Assembly (NCBI GenBank): GCA_947568835.1 | Contig: OX387602.1 | Coordinates: forward strand, 27,083,021-27,147,020 | DNA: 64,000 bases | Reading direction: 5' to 3' | Source of the DNA: Protonemura montana | Taxonomy: Eukaryota > Arthropoda > Insecta > Plecoptera > Nemouridae | Shown: positions 48,372 through 62,100 of the stretch, piece after piece | Layout: every line of letters begins with the position of its first letter | Position numbering within the stretch: position 1 is the stretch's first letter | Position numbers and translations under genes: made by a program | Notes under the pieces: generated by a model | Told to the model about the DNA's origin: nothing | Seen by the model: the letters and a program-made list of their open reading frames with translations, nothing else | Databases searched by the model: none

Positions 48372-51300
48372 TTTCATGATCCTCTGCAGTAAAACGTGTC
48401 AGGGAGCGGGCAGCCTACTCTGCCATTGCCTGGAAGCAAACAACATCGATTTGTCAAAGGTAGCAACACACCATGCGTTTCAACGCTCGATGCACCCTTC
48501 TAGTTTAGAGGATTTCTGAGGGTTGCTACCTCACCAACTAAAAGTGATCATAATTAATTGGCGATAGTGTATTAAACTTTATCAAACTGACGTTTAACCC
48601 TAACTTGCTACATAGAAACCTTGCAGTGAATTTTCATCAATGAGTGCCACCCACGAATCGAATGGGTCAAACTCTCTCGCCGTTCGCAGAAAGCGAATTG
48701 GGATACGGGTGTCCTTCTTGCTTTGCACGAAAGTAATCATATGTTGCGATGCACGTTTGTGTCCGTACGTGGAATATGGGTACTAGTCATGCAGCGCGTG
48801 AACCTAGTTAGAATATAATATGACAGTATGCCCATTAAATCTCCCGCATGGTTATCCGCAACACTTTTGAGGTTGGAACTCTCTGGCAGTCGAAAATACA
48901 CGTGAAAGTGACTTTGGTGTCAGGATACGAACTAAAAATACCATCAAACGTCGGTCGTGTAACTCATAGCGTGAGTTCAAGAGGAAGGATGTATTCTAAA
49001 TTCCTCAAAGGTGTCTCAAACAACATCACGAAGTAGTATAAAATCATAGTTATTTCATGTTCAAGTACCGTATCTTGTGGGAGGAGATACGTTCTAGGTA
49101 CCAGCTCATTGTTGCTGGGGCAACAAGGAAGTAGGCAACTGCTATAGGTACACCAGAAGAGTTTGTCGGCATATATCCAGGTGAGAATCATAACGTACTT
49201 GATAAAGAGTGAGTGAGACAATGGGTTCGTCATTACCAACACCCCACCCCCCATCAAATGTCATATTATATAAATTATCATGCATTACTAACCATTCATT
49301 GTTCACGATCATTTCGGCCGATTGCCGTGTCAGCCTGGTTATAAGCTTGGCGAAAAATATTTGGCCCATTAAAAGAGCGCGACCTTGCAATTGGTGCAGC
49401 CATTATTATTATATCTTTAGTAAACAATGCATTCATCGCTAGCACTAATAGGTAAAAATGTATGTAAAAGATAAGCGTTTATTACAAAGTTAAAATAATG
49501 GTTTAAGAAATCAATTCTTGGTGCAGGAGCGATGGTACTCCAAAAACAGTTCGCCGAACTAGTCGATATGTCGTTTAGCACCATTTTTAAAAATCGAACA
49601 TGGCGAGGAATTTCGAATCCAGCGCGACTGTTTACCGAATAGCGATACGGAAAAATAGGCCGCATCGTAACGAATCCACGAGAAGGATCACATGGGTAAG
49701 ACAGGACATCAATAATTGAAAGCTGGATGTCCTAAAGTCGGAAGGTTGCATGTCGCGCTAGATATTTTGATAGGGAAAAGAAATCGATTTTCTCGCAACA
49801 CAGCAGGCAAAGGTCATTCATTAAAAGCGTTCATAGTTCCAGATGCAATGAGCCATTTAGAAATTCCCATGCTTTAATTAGCATAGATGGAATAGTGGCC
49901 CGTACATCACTATTGTTACCTTAAGTGCAATGGCAAGTCTCTGTACATACCTCTAGTACCAGAGTTCGCATGCATTCTAATTTGTCTTTTATTTTTGTAG
50001 CACGCAAATTCTCTACAACATCATGACCGGTACATAATCGAATAGAGGGGAGTGTCGAGTCATTGATCAGCTGTCAAGAGACCATTATTCGAGTTCCAAC
50101 GAGATACAGCCAGTCCATGCTTTCACTTCGGTTATATACCTTTTGTGCAAATCGCAAATTCCTTGCCGGCATCACGATTTTCCGGGCAATTCTCGCTGGA
50201 TTCTCACACACCGTGCGCCGCTGCGCGTAAAACCGAATAACGTTACTCTGACTTTCGGACAAAGCGGTTAATTACCGCTGATAAAATGATTAATTGGGCA
50301 CACCAACGATGAAAAAGCAACCGACCGACTGGCAGTCAGCAGTACCTATCGAAACATGCGCGACTAAACGCTTCGCAATTGAGACAGGGCAAGCATGGAC
50401 TGAAAAGTTGAATGGAACGCTGTGCAATATTGATTTAGTGGGTATATCTCCAAGACGAGTGACCATCCTGAGCAGTTTGGACTCAACTTCCATGCAAGTG
50501 CGGCTTTGCTGGCCGCTGCGAGATCGGACAGGGATTATAGAACGATTCGCGTGTCAAGACAAACCTATTAATTTAAACGATTGTCAAGGTCTTTGAGCCT
50601 CGGGCACCAGATGCCCGCTTGGAAGACAGGATACAACAAAGACTGACCGGCGCATGGCACATCATCACCCAGAATACCTCATTTGCCAATGACCATGCAA
50701 TAAAACACTGTCGGGGATGCGCGGAGACTCGTTAACGCGTTTTGGGACGAGCAATTTTAATGTGATAGAAGAATCATCCAAAAATGAATTGCCTACACAC
50801 CTCCCAAAAAATAGACAAGCGTGCAGTCCAATGCAGTGCATTGATTATGGTGGTTTTTGATATGGCTTGGCATTAAATTACATATATACATACATAACAA
50901 AATGTAAAAAAGGATTTTGCAAAACGTGGCAGATTCGTAATGTCGCGAGAAATTTGAACAAATGTTGAAGCTTTCTTTAGACAGCGTTGCAAGCAAATAG
51001 CAATTGTAAACGAAACTCGAGTGATTTTGTTCTCTCTGGAAGTCCAAATCAATTTTAGGACTTTTTCGCCCTCTAGAACACTGATCTGCGATCAGCTGGA
51101 TTATACATTTCTTGGTGAGACTAGTGTATGGATCTCTATCTACGCAGACAGCCAACATTTTAGCCTTTCACATTACAGGCGTCTTAAGTTTTGAAGCACG
51201 AAAATGTATTTCATGCATTTTATAACTAAGGAAGCGCTACTTCTTACATGCATTTCCACTTCCATTTTTCTTCTAGTAGTGACTACTCACATGCACGAAG

Positions 51301-54218
51301 TACAACCACCTTTCCTTTCGGGATTCCTGCTATTTGTTTTGACTCAATTCTTTCACATAACAATTAGACCACATCTCCGACGTTACTTTCGCCAGCACCA
51401 CACGATGCATCGCATTCAATTCCCACCGCCGAGTACGCATTATTGTAACGAGCACACAAGTATGAGAACGAAGAACGCGGCGCCTACAACTATTCTTTGC
51501 TTCAAGGGACTGCAAACATGCAAACCTAAACTGCAAACAAGTTGAGCGGAAAAAAATAACATTGCAGCAAATAGTAGTGAATAAAATAATATATTCTATT
51601 CGACCTTATTCCAGCAGCAAGTGCCGGGGAAATTGATAATTAGCAGCTTGTCAGATTCGCTGGGGACGGTGCAACACCCTACGCTCCAACTCATGCAACC
51701 TTTCACCCCAGCCAAGTTATCACTGCATGCCAGTAGAAATTACGGAGACCAGGCAATAAATTTTATCACAACAGCTACCCAATGTTGATTTAGGAAGACT
51801 TCTTTCATAATCAAGACCTTACTAATGCTTTAATCTCTCTCAGATATACTGTCATAATTAAGTCAATATTAGCATCATACCTTCTCCAGTTCAGACTGGA
51901 TACCACCCGACTGCCAAATGCACGCTACACTAGGCGCTTCAGGCGAGAAAAAAAAACAAGAGACAGATCGGAAATAACCGCGCCTATTTCGAGACCTGCA
52001 GCACCAACCACGAAATTGTGGTTCACAAAGTGTCCTTTCCAGTGAGGTAAGTGTCCGACACCCCCATCAAAATCAAGTAGGATTATGGCAGGAGAGCACT
52101 CGGGCGCGACCATTTCACACTTTGCATAATTATGATTAAAGCTTGTGGAATGTAGATATCACCAGGCCACGCCACAAATCTGATAAGGAGCGCATTTTTG
52201 TCACGAAAAAGCTCATACTAGCAACGACCAGGAACTTGCAGTACCACTTCTGCAGCCTTCTCGTGCCAAGAACAGCGGAGGAAGGTCCGAACTCACTTGA
52301 TGGAAAAAAGGATACGAGCTTACCACCGCGCAGGTCGACACGCCGCTCGATAGCATTGCGTCACAAACGTGACATTGACATTTAAGAGGTGCAATATGTT
52401 AATTGAAATTATGTACGACACCCGAGACAAGCCATGGAAATTAGTGAAGATTTCTAGACAGAGTTACCGTGGGGCGTGGGTCGGTCACCCACAACGGATA
52501 GCAACGTCTACTGGATTAATCAATGGCTGGCGTCGGAGTGAGTCATTTGAAATGCCAAGCTACGTTAGGCGATAGGTCGGCGGGTGCATTACTTTTCGGT
52601 GAAATTTGACACCGTTTCCGTTGTCATTTGCAGCACAATGTTACCTACGTAACCGATGCAGTCAAGTCGATCGATCACCACAGATAAAATATTGACGAGA
52701 ATGTCCGAAAATGTTGCGATAAAGAGTCTACTCGATAGATACAAATGCTCGAGTACATTGGCAGTGAAATTTTTAGGCTCGATAACAAGCAGCAAATCAA
52801 ATTAAAAGCGTGCCTTGGAGGGAGAAAATATAGCGGCATCAAAATGATCGATTGAAAAGGAGAGAAACCTAGCGATCAAAATCGTGAACCGACAGCCAAC
52901 GACTTTGTTAGTGATTAAAATAATATTGTTGCTAAACTTTTGATCGGATCACGTGACATAATGAATGAATGACTCATAGCTGACAATATGATCTCATGCA
53001 AAAAGCAGAACCTGCTGCCTCTCGCTTTTCAGGCGCCTTCCACGAGTATTTGAATATGTGAATCTATATTAAATGCAATTAACATGCCTACAATACAATC
53101 GTTGGCTGAATCGCACTAACACAAAGTCCGTCTCTTGATTGCACTCTTGCCAAAAAAAGTTGCCTTGTGCGGTCCAGAAATGATTGTAATTGACTGTACT
53201 GCCTGACATGTGCCTGGAGTTCGCAGACATTGCAATATGGTGCATTACACTGGACTGAATCGTCCCTAGCCAACAATAAGAACTTAATCACCCAGTTAGG
53301 AATTCCCCTCCGGAATTCTACAGCATCGATGGTTAAATAATTTGTGTAAAAATTGACAAACTAGTTCATTAAGTTGCGTGATTTTTCTAGGGCGTTTTAA
53401 ATCTGATAGTCTACAACCCCCACTGCAGCAACAAATTGTTGGCAGTCTCCTGACCTCAGCTTTGGGGGTGCTCCAAAACGGCTCGACCCAAATATGCATT
53501 CTATTCCATGTAGGAAACGGATTCCGAGACTTCCTATTTTAATGACGAACATAGAGAACGATGATTTAAAAGAAACTTGTGGCGTTAAAAACTGGCTACT
53601 AAAACCCTTCGGTGCTATGGGTGGTCGGGGTGGTAGGTAGATTGCTGTGTTGCAACATTGGTAGGTACACTAGCTAAATGTGATGCCGAAAAAGAAATTC
53701 AGTCCCCTTTGTACCAATATTAAGTGCGACACAAAAACGTGACTTTGTCAATCAATGGACAGAAAAACAATTATTAATAGAACCGAGGCGACGCCGTTTT
53801 CATCAACGGCCATTTTGACGAGAAATTTTGATTTTGAAGAGTACATATATCGAACTTCTACAAGTATGCCACAGGTCCACTAACAAGAGGCTCGGCCAAA
53901 CTGTAGATATTTCTTATTTGCTTATATTTCCACCACTCACCTACAAAGCAACCACTAGATGATACGTTTCAGCGCTATCACTGTTAACTTTTCTTGATGT
54001 CAACCAGACAACAGACGTATCCAGACTTCGACGTCAAAGTACCTTTGCGCAACTGAATCATGCACGTACTTCACTGTAGAGTGCATGGTGGTTGTTTCGT
54101 TGCTCGTTTCCTATTGGCTACTGCTGACATGCTGAATATAATTCAAATCGTATGACGCAAGTCACTTATAACCTAACTTTCCGTGTGTTTTCTGACTTGG
54201 CTGAGGACACTATTTTCA
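48372..54218. other. Divergent intergenic region between LIS1 and METTL16, no gene seen
   Basis: About 5.8 kb separates the two starts. It should contain both promoters and perhaps 5' UTR exons of LIS1. Frames such as 51204-51545 (+) or 50793-51158 (-) show no family resemblance. No repeat in common with other parts of the window was recognised. Confidence 0.5.
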
Positions 54219-56502
54219 ATGTCGTTATTAAATAAATACATGCATCCTAGGAACATTTATAGAATCGCCCCCGATTTTAAAGAGCTTGCGATTCTGTATC
54301 CAGAGTTTCGGGCATTTACAAAGCAGGTAATCTTTAGGAATAGAACTAAACAGTTGTCTCATGCTGTTGCCTCTAGATAAATACAACATATAATAATTTA
54401 CATTCATTCTACAGGAAATAAGCGGGAAAGTAATAATTGACTTTAAAGACCCAGCAACATTGCGAGCTCTAGCAGCAACCCTGTTAAAAAAAGATTTTGG
54501 TCTATCTGTTGATATTCCCGTTGATCGATTGGTGCCGACAGTTCCCCTACGACTAAATTACTTACTCTGGATTGAAGATCTCATGGTGCTCTTAAAAGAG
54601 ACGAGACAAAACCCTATTTATGGCATAGACATTGGTACAGGTGCCACTTGTATATATCCACTGCTTGCTGCAAAGAAAAATAACTGGCAAATGGTTGCAA
54701 CTGATGTTGATGTAAAAAATATTGACTGGGCAACAAAAAATATCAAGAAGAACCAGCTGCAGAACCTTATAACAGGTAACTTAAAAATGTATGCCAATTG
54801 TCTTTGAACAATGTAGGGAAAATGTATTGGCTGAATTATAAATGCACAGCCCATTTTCTGCTTGAAATGAGGGTTTTAAAGTAAAAGAGCATGCTTTACA
54901 CAAGCAAGTACCTACATTAGTATGAATGTATTGACCCAATACATTTATTTGATTGATTATTGGGGTTTAACGACGCACTGTTTTGACAACTGGCCCTGCG
55001 GCACTGGTCTAATGGCGTTGATGAATGAGCGAATGATTATGAGGATGATGATGAACTTACCTTAGCTTAGAAGGGAGAAAGGGAAACCCAGTGCCAGTAC
55101 GTAGCCTACTCTTGTCGAAGAGCACCAAGGGGACCACCGGCTTAACGTCCCTTCCGAAGGACGGTACAACGCAAACAGCAGGATTCCTCCACAAGTCCAT
55201 GCTGTCGAAGGTTGACAAGCAAGGCGAAGGAAGTTGCTGTACTAACTTTTATCCCTCCAACCTCTCTCCCAAACAGAACTGGGGATTTGTATGGTGATCA
55301 CCCATCCAATACCTGACCCAGCACAGTATTGCTTAACTTAGGTGATCTCACGAGAACCGGTGTTTCCAACACACCAAACCGTTCGATGTATATAAATTTA
55401 TTTCTCCATTAATTTATTTTTTTTTTAGTTAAACAGGTAGATGTAAAATCTATTCTTCTTGATGCAATCGATGACACAGTCAGATACGACTTCTGCATGT
55501 GCAACCCACCATTCTTCAGCAATGAAAAAGAGCTCGACCCCAGTAACAAGTCTCGATCAGCTACACGGCCAGTACCTCACAATGGGCGGACAGGAGCCTT
55601 GGGTGAGGTTGTCGTGGAGGGAGGGGAAATAGCATTTGTTCATAAAATGATACACGAGAGTAAGGAATTGGGAACAAAAATAAGGTAGGTACCTTAAAAA
55701 TTGTATATATATATATTTTTAATACCATATGTGGTTAAATTTTGGAGTAGCCTTCTAATGAAACACTTCACCTACTTATTTCAGAATCTACACCACAATG
55801 ATTGGCGTGAAATCCAGCCTGGTTCCCCTGTTAAGCGAACTTAGCGAACTGGGAATATCAAATGTTGTGCAAACCGAGTTTTGTCAAGGCCATACAACTC
55901 GGTGGGGTCTTGCATGGTCATTTGATGATAGTCTGCAGCTGATTACCACTGAGAAAAGAAAGAATAAGAGGAAGAGAGATCAGAAAAAACCAATGTTTAA
56001 ATATATCCTACCAAAAATGTGCAGCTTACCAGAATACACAATTGCAGCAGCTACTACAAAGCTCCTGTGCCTGCTCAATGAACTGGAAATTACATGTGTA
56101 GAGTTGAAAAATGATAAGCACATGACATCACACTGTGTTGCTGCATACAAGAACACGTGGTGTAATCAAAGGAGAAAAAGAAGGCAGGCAACCAAAGAAG
56201 AAACGAGGACCACAGAGCTCAATGATGAACCGATCAAGGGCAGCAAAAGGCTTTTGGAAGATTCTATTGATGAAGAAGTATGTAGCAAGAAATGCAAGAG
56301 CAATGACACTGCCACCACTGGGGAAAACAGTGCTGAGATAACAGATTCAACCGCAGTGACAGGCGTCCCAATACTAAAGGCCACGCTCATTGTGAAGAAA
56401 GTAAGCGGAGAGATCATTGTAGAGCTCTCCTGGATGGAAGGTTTATGTGGCAAAGATGCTGTTCACCAAGTACTCCAGTACTTCAAGAATAACATTAAGT
56501 AG
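54219..56502 (+). CDS. METTL16: METTL16, RNA N6-adenosine methyltransferase
   Basis: Exons 54219-54326, 54415-54775, 55429-55684 and 55785-56502 join in phase to 480 residues (human 562). The start ATG precedes SLLNKYMHPRNIYRIAPDFK, matching the family N-terminus. SAM-binding GIDIGTGATCIYPLL is in exon 2; the catalytic NPPF (CMCNPPFFSNEK) is in exon 3, followed by EGGEIAFVHKMI. FCQGHTTRWGLAWSF and a Lys-rich stretch (KRKNKRKRDQKKP) are in exon 4. The C-terminal part is divergent and shorter, in the place of the vertebrate VCR domain. METTL16 methylates the U6 snRNA ACAGA box and, in animals, MAT2A mRNA hairpins, tuning SAM levels. Intron 2 contains an antisense 5S-SINE copy (54947-55384) that ends 45 bases before the exon 3 acceptor. 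Confidence 0.95.
54947..55384 (-). mobile_element. 5S rRNA-derived SINE, copy D (nearly full length, in METTL16 intron 2)
   Basis: Minus strand from 55384: GAACGGTTTGGTGTGTTGGA, CACCGGTTCTCGTGAGATCA, TTAAGCAATACTGTGCTGGG and GGATGGGTGATCACCAT (5S head, about 110 bases). The body then runs to GGGACGTTAAGCCGGTGGTC and CATTAGACCAGTGCC, and the 3' end GTCGTTAAACCCCAATAATC AATCAAATAAATG. It is the most complete of the four copies and defines the family at about 438 bases. Confidence 0.85.
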
Positions 56503-59107
56503 ACTAGAAATTGTTACGTTTTACATGTTGAGCACAAAATTGTACAAGGTGGAGCTTGTAAAATTATTGCTAATGCAAAATATGTAATATATTTAAAACA
56601 AAAAATTACTTATTGCACCATATAGTTGGGAAGCTTGCTACTGGATGTAATTTGTACTATTGAGGCCTTCTAACGGAGATTTTTACAAACCTACTGTTTT
56701 ATTGCCAGCCTAGTATGTATATGTAGAATTCTGTACTGTACAGAATCCTCAATCCCTTCTGTAGTGTACATAAGCTGTTCTAAGCTGTATTTCTGTACTG
56801 AATGTAGAATTCTGTTCTGTAATGGAGGCCAGGCCTGCAATTAGGAAGTAGATATCAGATACTGTTGTATACAAAAGAAGGAAACTTACTGAGGTATAAA
56901 TAGCAAATTGCAGTAGATGACATGAGGTACATGCAACTCTTCGGCTTTTTTTGTCTTCAACAGATCTCGATTTGGGCGACTGAGCCGGAACATCGCACAC
57001 GCCTCTTTATTCCTTGCTAACGGCTGTTTCTACCTTGGTAAATTGTGTTTCCTCCGTTTCATTTCATTAACCAGCCTTTTGGCACTCCTATTTTTTATAT
57101 ACTGATGCGGTACAACCTTACATGGTTCCAAAAAGCCGACAGATGCAACCAGCAGAAATTAACCCAAATTGTTCACTGTAAAACAAATTAGCATTCTCTT
57201 CAAGTCAGTAGAGCACATACTGTAGTTGCATACAGTGAAACAATTAAATTAATTATAATTTCATTAAGGCAATTTGTTTGCTTCATTGAACCACTTAGTA
57301 TATATGTAGAAGAATAATTGCCAACAAAATGTCAAGCCATGGTCAAACCAGAGAACTATGTGACATGTTTGCTCCAGACTGTTCTTAATCAAACTCAGAT
57401 TTAGGTAGTTAATCAGGAGGGACATATAATGCAAAATCTTTGAAATTCATATCTGTTGCCTTAATGCATTTATTAACATAACATGTTAGGAAGCAACCAA
57501 TGTGCAACCAAGTAACTACAATGTGAATTTTCACAAACTAGTGATGAGCTTTCAGCATCATAACAAGAGGTTCACAAACCGAGTACCTCAAGGGGACGTT
57601 ACACATTCATTCTTCACAAAGTCACCACTAACAAAGCCTTTCCCTGTGAGTCACTACAACTTCAAAGCCAACCATTTGGGAAAGAAATACCGTATAGCAA
57701 TTTGTCCATCGAGTTTTTGAATCAAGATGACGGCTCGATGCATCAGTTCTGAGACCCAGCGTGTATCATCTGCTCATGCGTCATGCATACAAATACTACT
57801 GACTAAAATGCACACCGCTGTGAACGTGAGCGAGGTGTAACAATATATCAGCCTTACACACACGCTGCCATTTGCACACAAAATCAACAAGATCGGTCAA
57901 GAGTTAACAAAATATAAACCATTGCCAAGTACTTAACAGGATCAACAAAATAAACAAAAATTGTCAATGAGTAAACTGACAAAATTCTGAATATGAAATT
58001 GTATATAATTAAGTGATGCATGGCTCCGGCACTTTAACAAAGCACCACTTTATAGGCATGTATCGCTTGCGCCTCGACCAAGCTACCTAATCGAGAAAGG
58101 ACTAGTGTATTCTACATACATTGATTATTGTTCAAGTTTCATAGAGGATCACTTTTGGATTCAAACTACAGCAACATTGTACGATTGATTGACTTATCCA
58201 ACGACTATAAAACACATAGGTTGACCACTATAGAAAAAAAAATTGCAAATTTCATCGTTTCATTTGTGTGTGGGAGGTTCCCAACAGGCGCCAAGCTCGG
58301 ATTCGCAAGCGACGCATGCACGCCAACTCATCGCGTAGTCCAGAGACACCGGCGCCGCATGTGTGTGCAGGCTAAGATGGAATGTCAACTTAACAGTTAC
58401 GATGCACCCTCTTCACGAAAATATATTCTACCAACTAACTAGACTTACAAAAATACTAACTATGTAATAATAAAGTTTGCAACACTTCAAACAAATAAAC
58501 AACCATCCAAAATTAAAACTAAAAACTATAATTTTTCTGCAACATATAAATGATCTAGAGAAAACAATTATATGACTCATAAATGAATTCCTCGCTAAAT
58601 TCCTACTAAATTGGCTACTTCTTCGCATAGTTCGTACGGGATAGACAATCTTTATTGCTGAAATAACTAACAGCATGCACCGTTCCACTTTGGCTTACTA
58701 CCGCTGCTAGCTGCCTTTCGTTAGCCGCATCAATCCAGGTACCAGCCCCTCGATACATGCAGGTCTTTTGCCAAACAGGTAGACTCATTGAGAGATTAAG
58801 ATACGAGGATTGCACTCGATTATGGCAGGACTTCTTTTGGCGGTGCATTCGAAACACGGTGCCTAGCGGTCGAGGACGATACGACCGCGTGTCTTTTCGA
58901 ATGTGCTTGGCCATGAGAAAACATACTTTGATGAATGTTTTACAGAGTTCCACTCGCTTACAACAAATTTTTTCCAGGTTTACAGAGCTCAAAATAGCTA
59001 GTTAGCTTGTTGGACCCATACAGATCCATGCGAAAATAGTTTGCTATCGGTTGGCATTGCCACACACGCATGAATGATTCACAGGTGCGTGTGCAATCCA
59101 CTTTTGC
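56503..59107. other. Convergent 3' region of METTL16 and CLUH, no gene seen
   Basis: Holds both 3' UTRs. A CLUH poly(A) signal candidate (CAATAAAG on the minus strand) is near 58651-58656. AT-rich with no repeat or frame of note; a TGTAGAATTCTGT-type motif recurs near 56722 and 56802. Confidence 0.5.
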
Positions 59108-62100
59108 TCAACTCGACTTGATCGCGTTTTCATTCTTTTCACCGTCGGCGATCTCGGGAAGTTCCACCCCGTTCTCTTCCGACGGCGACGGAGAGTCTTC
59201 CTTCAGCTGTCGCTTTTCAATTTCGGCCTTAAAGTTTTCAATGTCTTGTTGGCTGTGAAGTGAAAAAAAGTAATTGAACATTTAAGCCATAGAATTTTTT
59301 ACATTTTAGTACATTTTAGCTAGAAAACACTTAGTTAAAATCCATATAAAAGTTTGCCCAACCAATATCCATAATGACCAATACAAAAATTCCACAGCCA
59401 ATAACATAATGACGATGGCGCTGTTTCTGCCATTTGCCATTTCCAGAGGCAAAACAAACTACGAATAAAATGCATGCTGTCTAGGCATGGAATATTAAAA
59501 AAAAAAAAAAACATTTAAAGAAACGTCTTCAAAAAGAAAACATCTCTCTATCACCTGTAAGAATCCTGATATAATGGTAGCAACATTTACAACTTTTGTG
59601 TTTTTATTCCATTTCCTTCTATTTGTTTTTTTTTGCCTTTAATAAATAATTAATTTTTTACTGTATTGTAGTTTTTAAAACCAATTTAAATGTAAGTAAC
59701 AGAAATTGGTTTTATGTTAACATCACTAACATCACATTATGTACAAATGCAGCTTTCTGTTGCAAACTGGTTTTAATGCCTAACTCGACATTTGACCACT
59801 ACGAATCAGAACTATCCTGGATGTCTAAAGTCAGGTCCACCATCCGGCATCTGCTCCAACTGACCTGATCTGCACGAAGAGAATGCCATTGATGACGTTG
59901 AGCATGTCCAACACGCTGCCCATGGACGGCGGCTGGATCTGGATCGGCGGCAGTGACGCCCCTGGCTTGCCCGTGTAGATCTCGTTCATCTTCTTCTGCA
60001 GCACCACAGCCTGTGATGTCAGGTGACGCAAACAGTCCGACGACTCACGGGTCTTCTCGTGGTTCTCTCCCAGCTGCCACAAAACGTTACCGTTAAATCC
60101 AGCAAGTGGCACCAGCACCATTTCAGACCAATAGTTATGGCTCAAGACACCAAACATTGCTAAGCGTGAGTTGGAAGTTATATTGAATAGAGCATGACAA
60201 GAAGTGTTGTAGTAGGTCAATCTTAAAGTGTGGCTATGAATGAACACAAGAAAGCCACTCTTATAAGTATATGGGCAGAAATCGGTGCAGTCATCTAATA
60301 TCAGAAGCGCAATGCAGGGTTCAATGAAGCAGGGTTGCTTGAAGATGCTCGCAACGAGTCATGTACCTGCTGCTTGTAGATGGCGTACGTCTCCTTCTCA
60401 TTGTTAAGCGCCGATCGGAAGTCGCCCATGCAACTCTGCGTGCGGGCCACAAGGTGGAAGCTGACGGCAACCTTGAGCGACTTGTTGCCGTAGTAGCGGA
60501 TGTTAAGCGCCAACGCCTTGTCGAGGAAGCGTAGGGAGAGCTCGTACTCGCCCACAGCGTGTAGAATCAGGCTGATGTTGCTGTCGAGCAGGGCCACTTC
60601 GGGGTGGTTCTCTCCGCAAACGATGAGCGCCAGGTAGCGTGCGCGGTACAGCAGCTTCAGTGCCGTGCTCACTTGACTGTTTGCAAAGCAGTATAGCGCT
60701 AGGTGCGTCTGGAACAGGCAAAGATTGCCATTAGTACTGTGGGGAGTCTCAAGAAGTGTTTCAATATTTTAAGTGGTTGTTATTGAATAATATACTTTAT
60801 AATATATAATAATAAAAAGATTGAATATAATATTAAATAATATACACATACTTCTACACTTCTCAATTGATTTACAGGAAAGCAGCAGGAACACATTTTC
60901 AACCTAATGTTGGCCACTAGCAGGCAGCTAACCTGCTTTGCTACAATCACTCTAGATATTTGAAATATTCAAATAAATGCACAAAATATTCCTATTCCTA
61001 TTGATTATACCTACTGTATCAATTCTATTTTGATTTACATCAAAGCGTTTTGAAATATTCTATAAGACCAGAAAACAAGACCACTGTCACACAGCCGTCA
61101 AAGGTAACGCACGTATTCGGTAATTGTGTACGGATGGTCAATGCCGTTGACCCGCTCGGACATGAGCACAGCTTTCTGCTGGAAGGCCAGAGCCTCCGCA
61201 TGCTCGCCCATGATGTAGTTGAGTCGCGCCAACATGCGGAGACATTGTGCGATTTCAGGGTGCATCGCGCCGTACACGTTGTTCAGCAGATTCAGTGCCT
61301 CGCTGATCAGCTCGTAACCATCCTTCAGGAAGCCCTGCTGGATCTTGGTCTGGCCGGTCGTGTAGAAGTTGTAGGCATCGCTGGCCTGCAATTCGTACAA
61401 CGCAGCTTGTACAAAAGGTGAATGTTATGTTGCTTTTGGGTTTATGTTTCAGTCGTTGTTGCAAAGTTATGTAAAAATGCTAGTGACTGATGGTCATTTC
61501 AATATTGAAAATGGGTACTTATTTTGGTACCTCAATTGAAGCATAGGATTGACTCTCAAGATTATCTTTTTCTTGTAACATGTTCACACTTTTTAATTTC
61601 TAAGACAAATGTAGGAGCAACGTTAAATTATTAAATCCAGTTGTCAACATCACTACGGTGGGCAATGCCAATAACTAAAAGCCGGGAAGACAGAAAGTAG
61701 ATGTGAGCAATTTAGCATATGACATACAAATTTACAAAACCACAAGTTTTTGAATAAGGTCTCACAGATTAGTGGGATCTTCAGCTAATTATCACTTCTA
61801 CTTTCATTCTTGTCCGCAATCATTACCGTGATGCTTACCCTGGGATTGATATGCTTGACTATCGGGAAGATATTGACGATATCTTCTTCGAAGAAGGTCA
61901 GTCTGTTCTTCGAGTCACAAGAATATTCTCTGAGTAATATTTGTACACCAGTCTTAACACAAAAGGATCGGAGAATCGAGATCTTCTGCAACGAGAACTT
62001 CTCGCAGGCAGCTTCGAGTGATTCGGAAGGCATGTCCCAATCGTAGTAGGCCTTGATTTCGGCGCGAAGCTGCGCCCACAGCGACTTCGGGGTGAGATTG

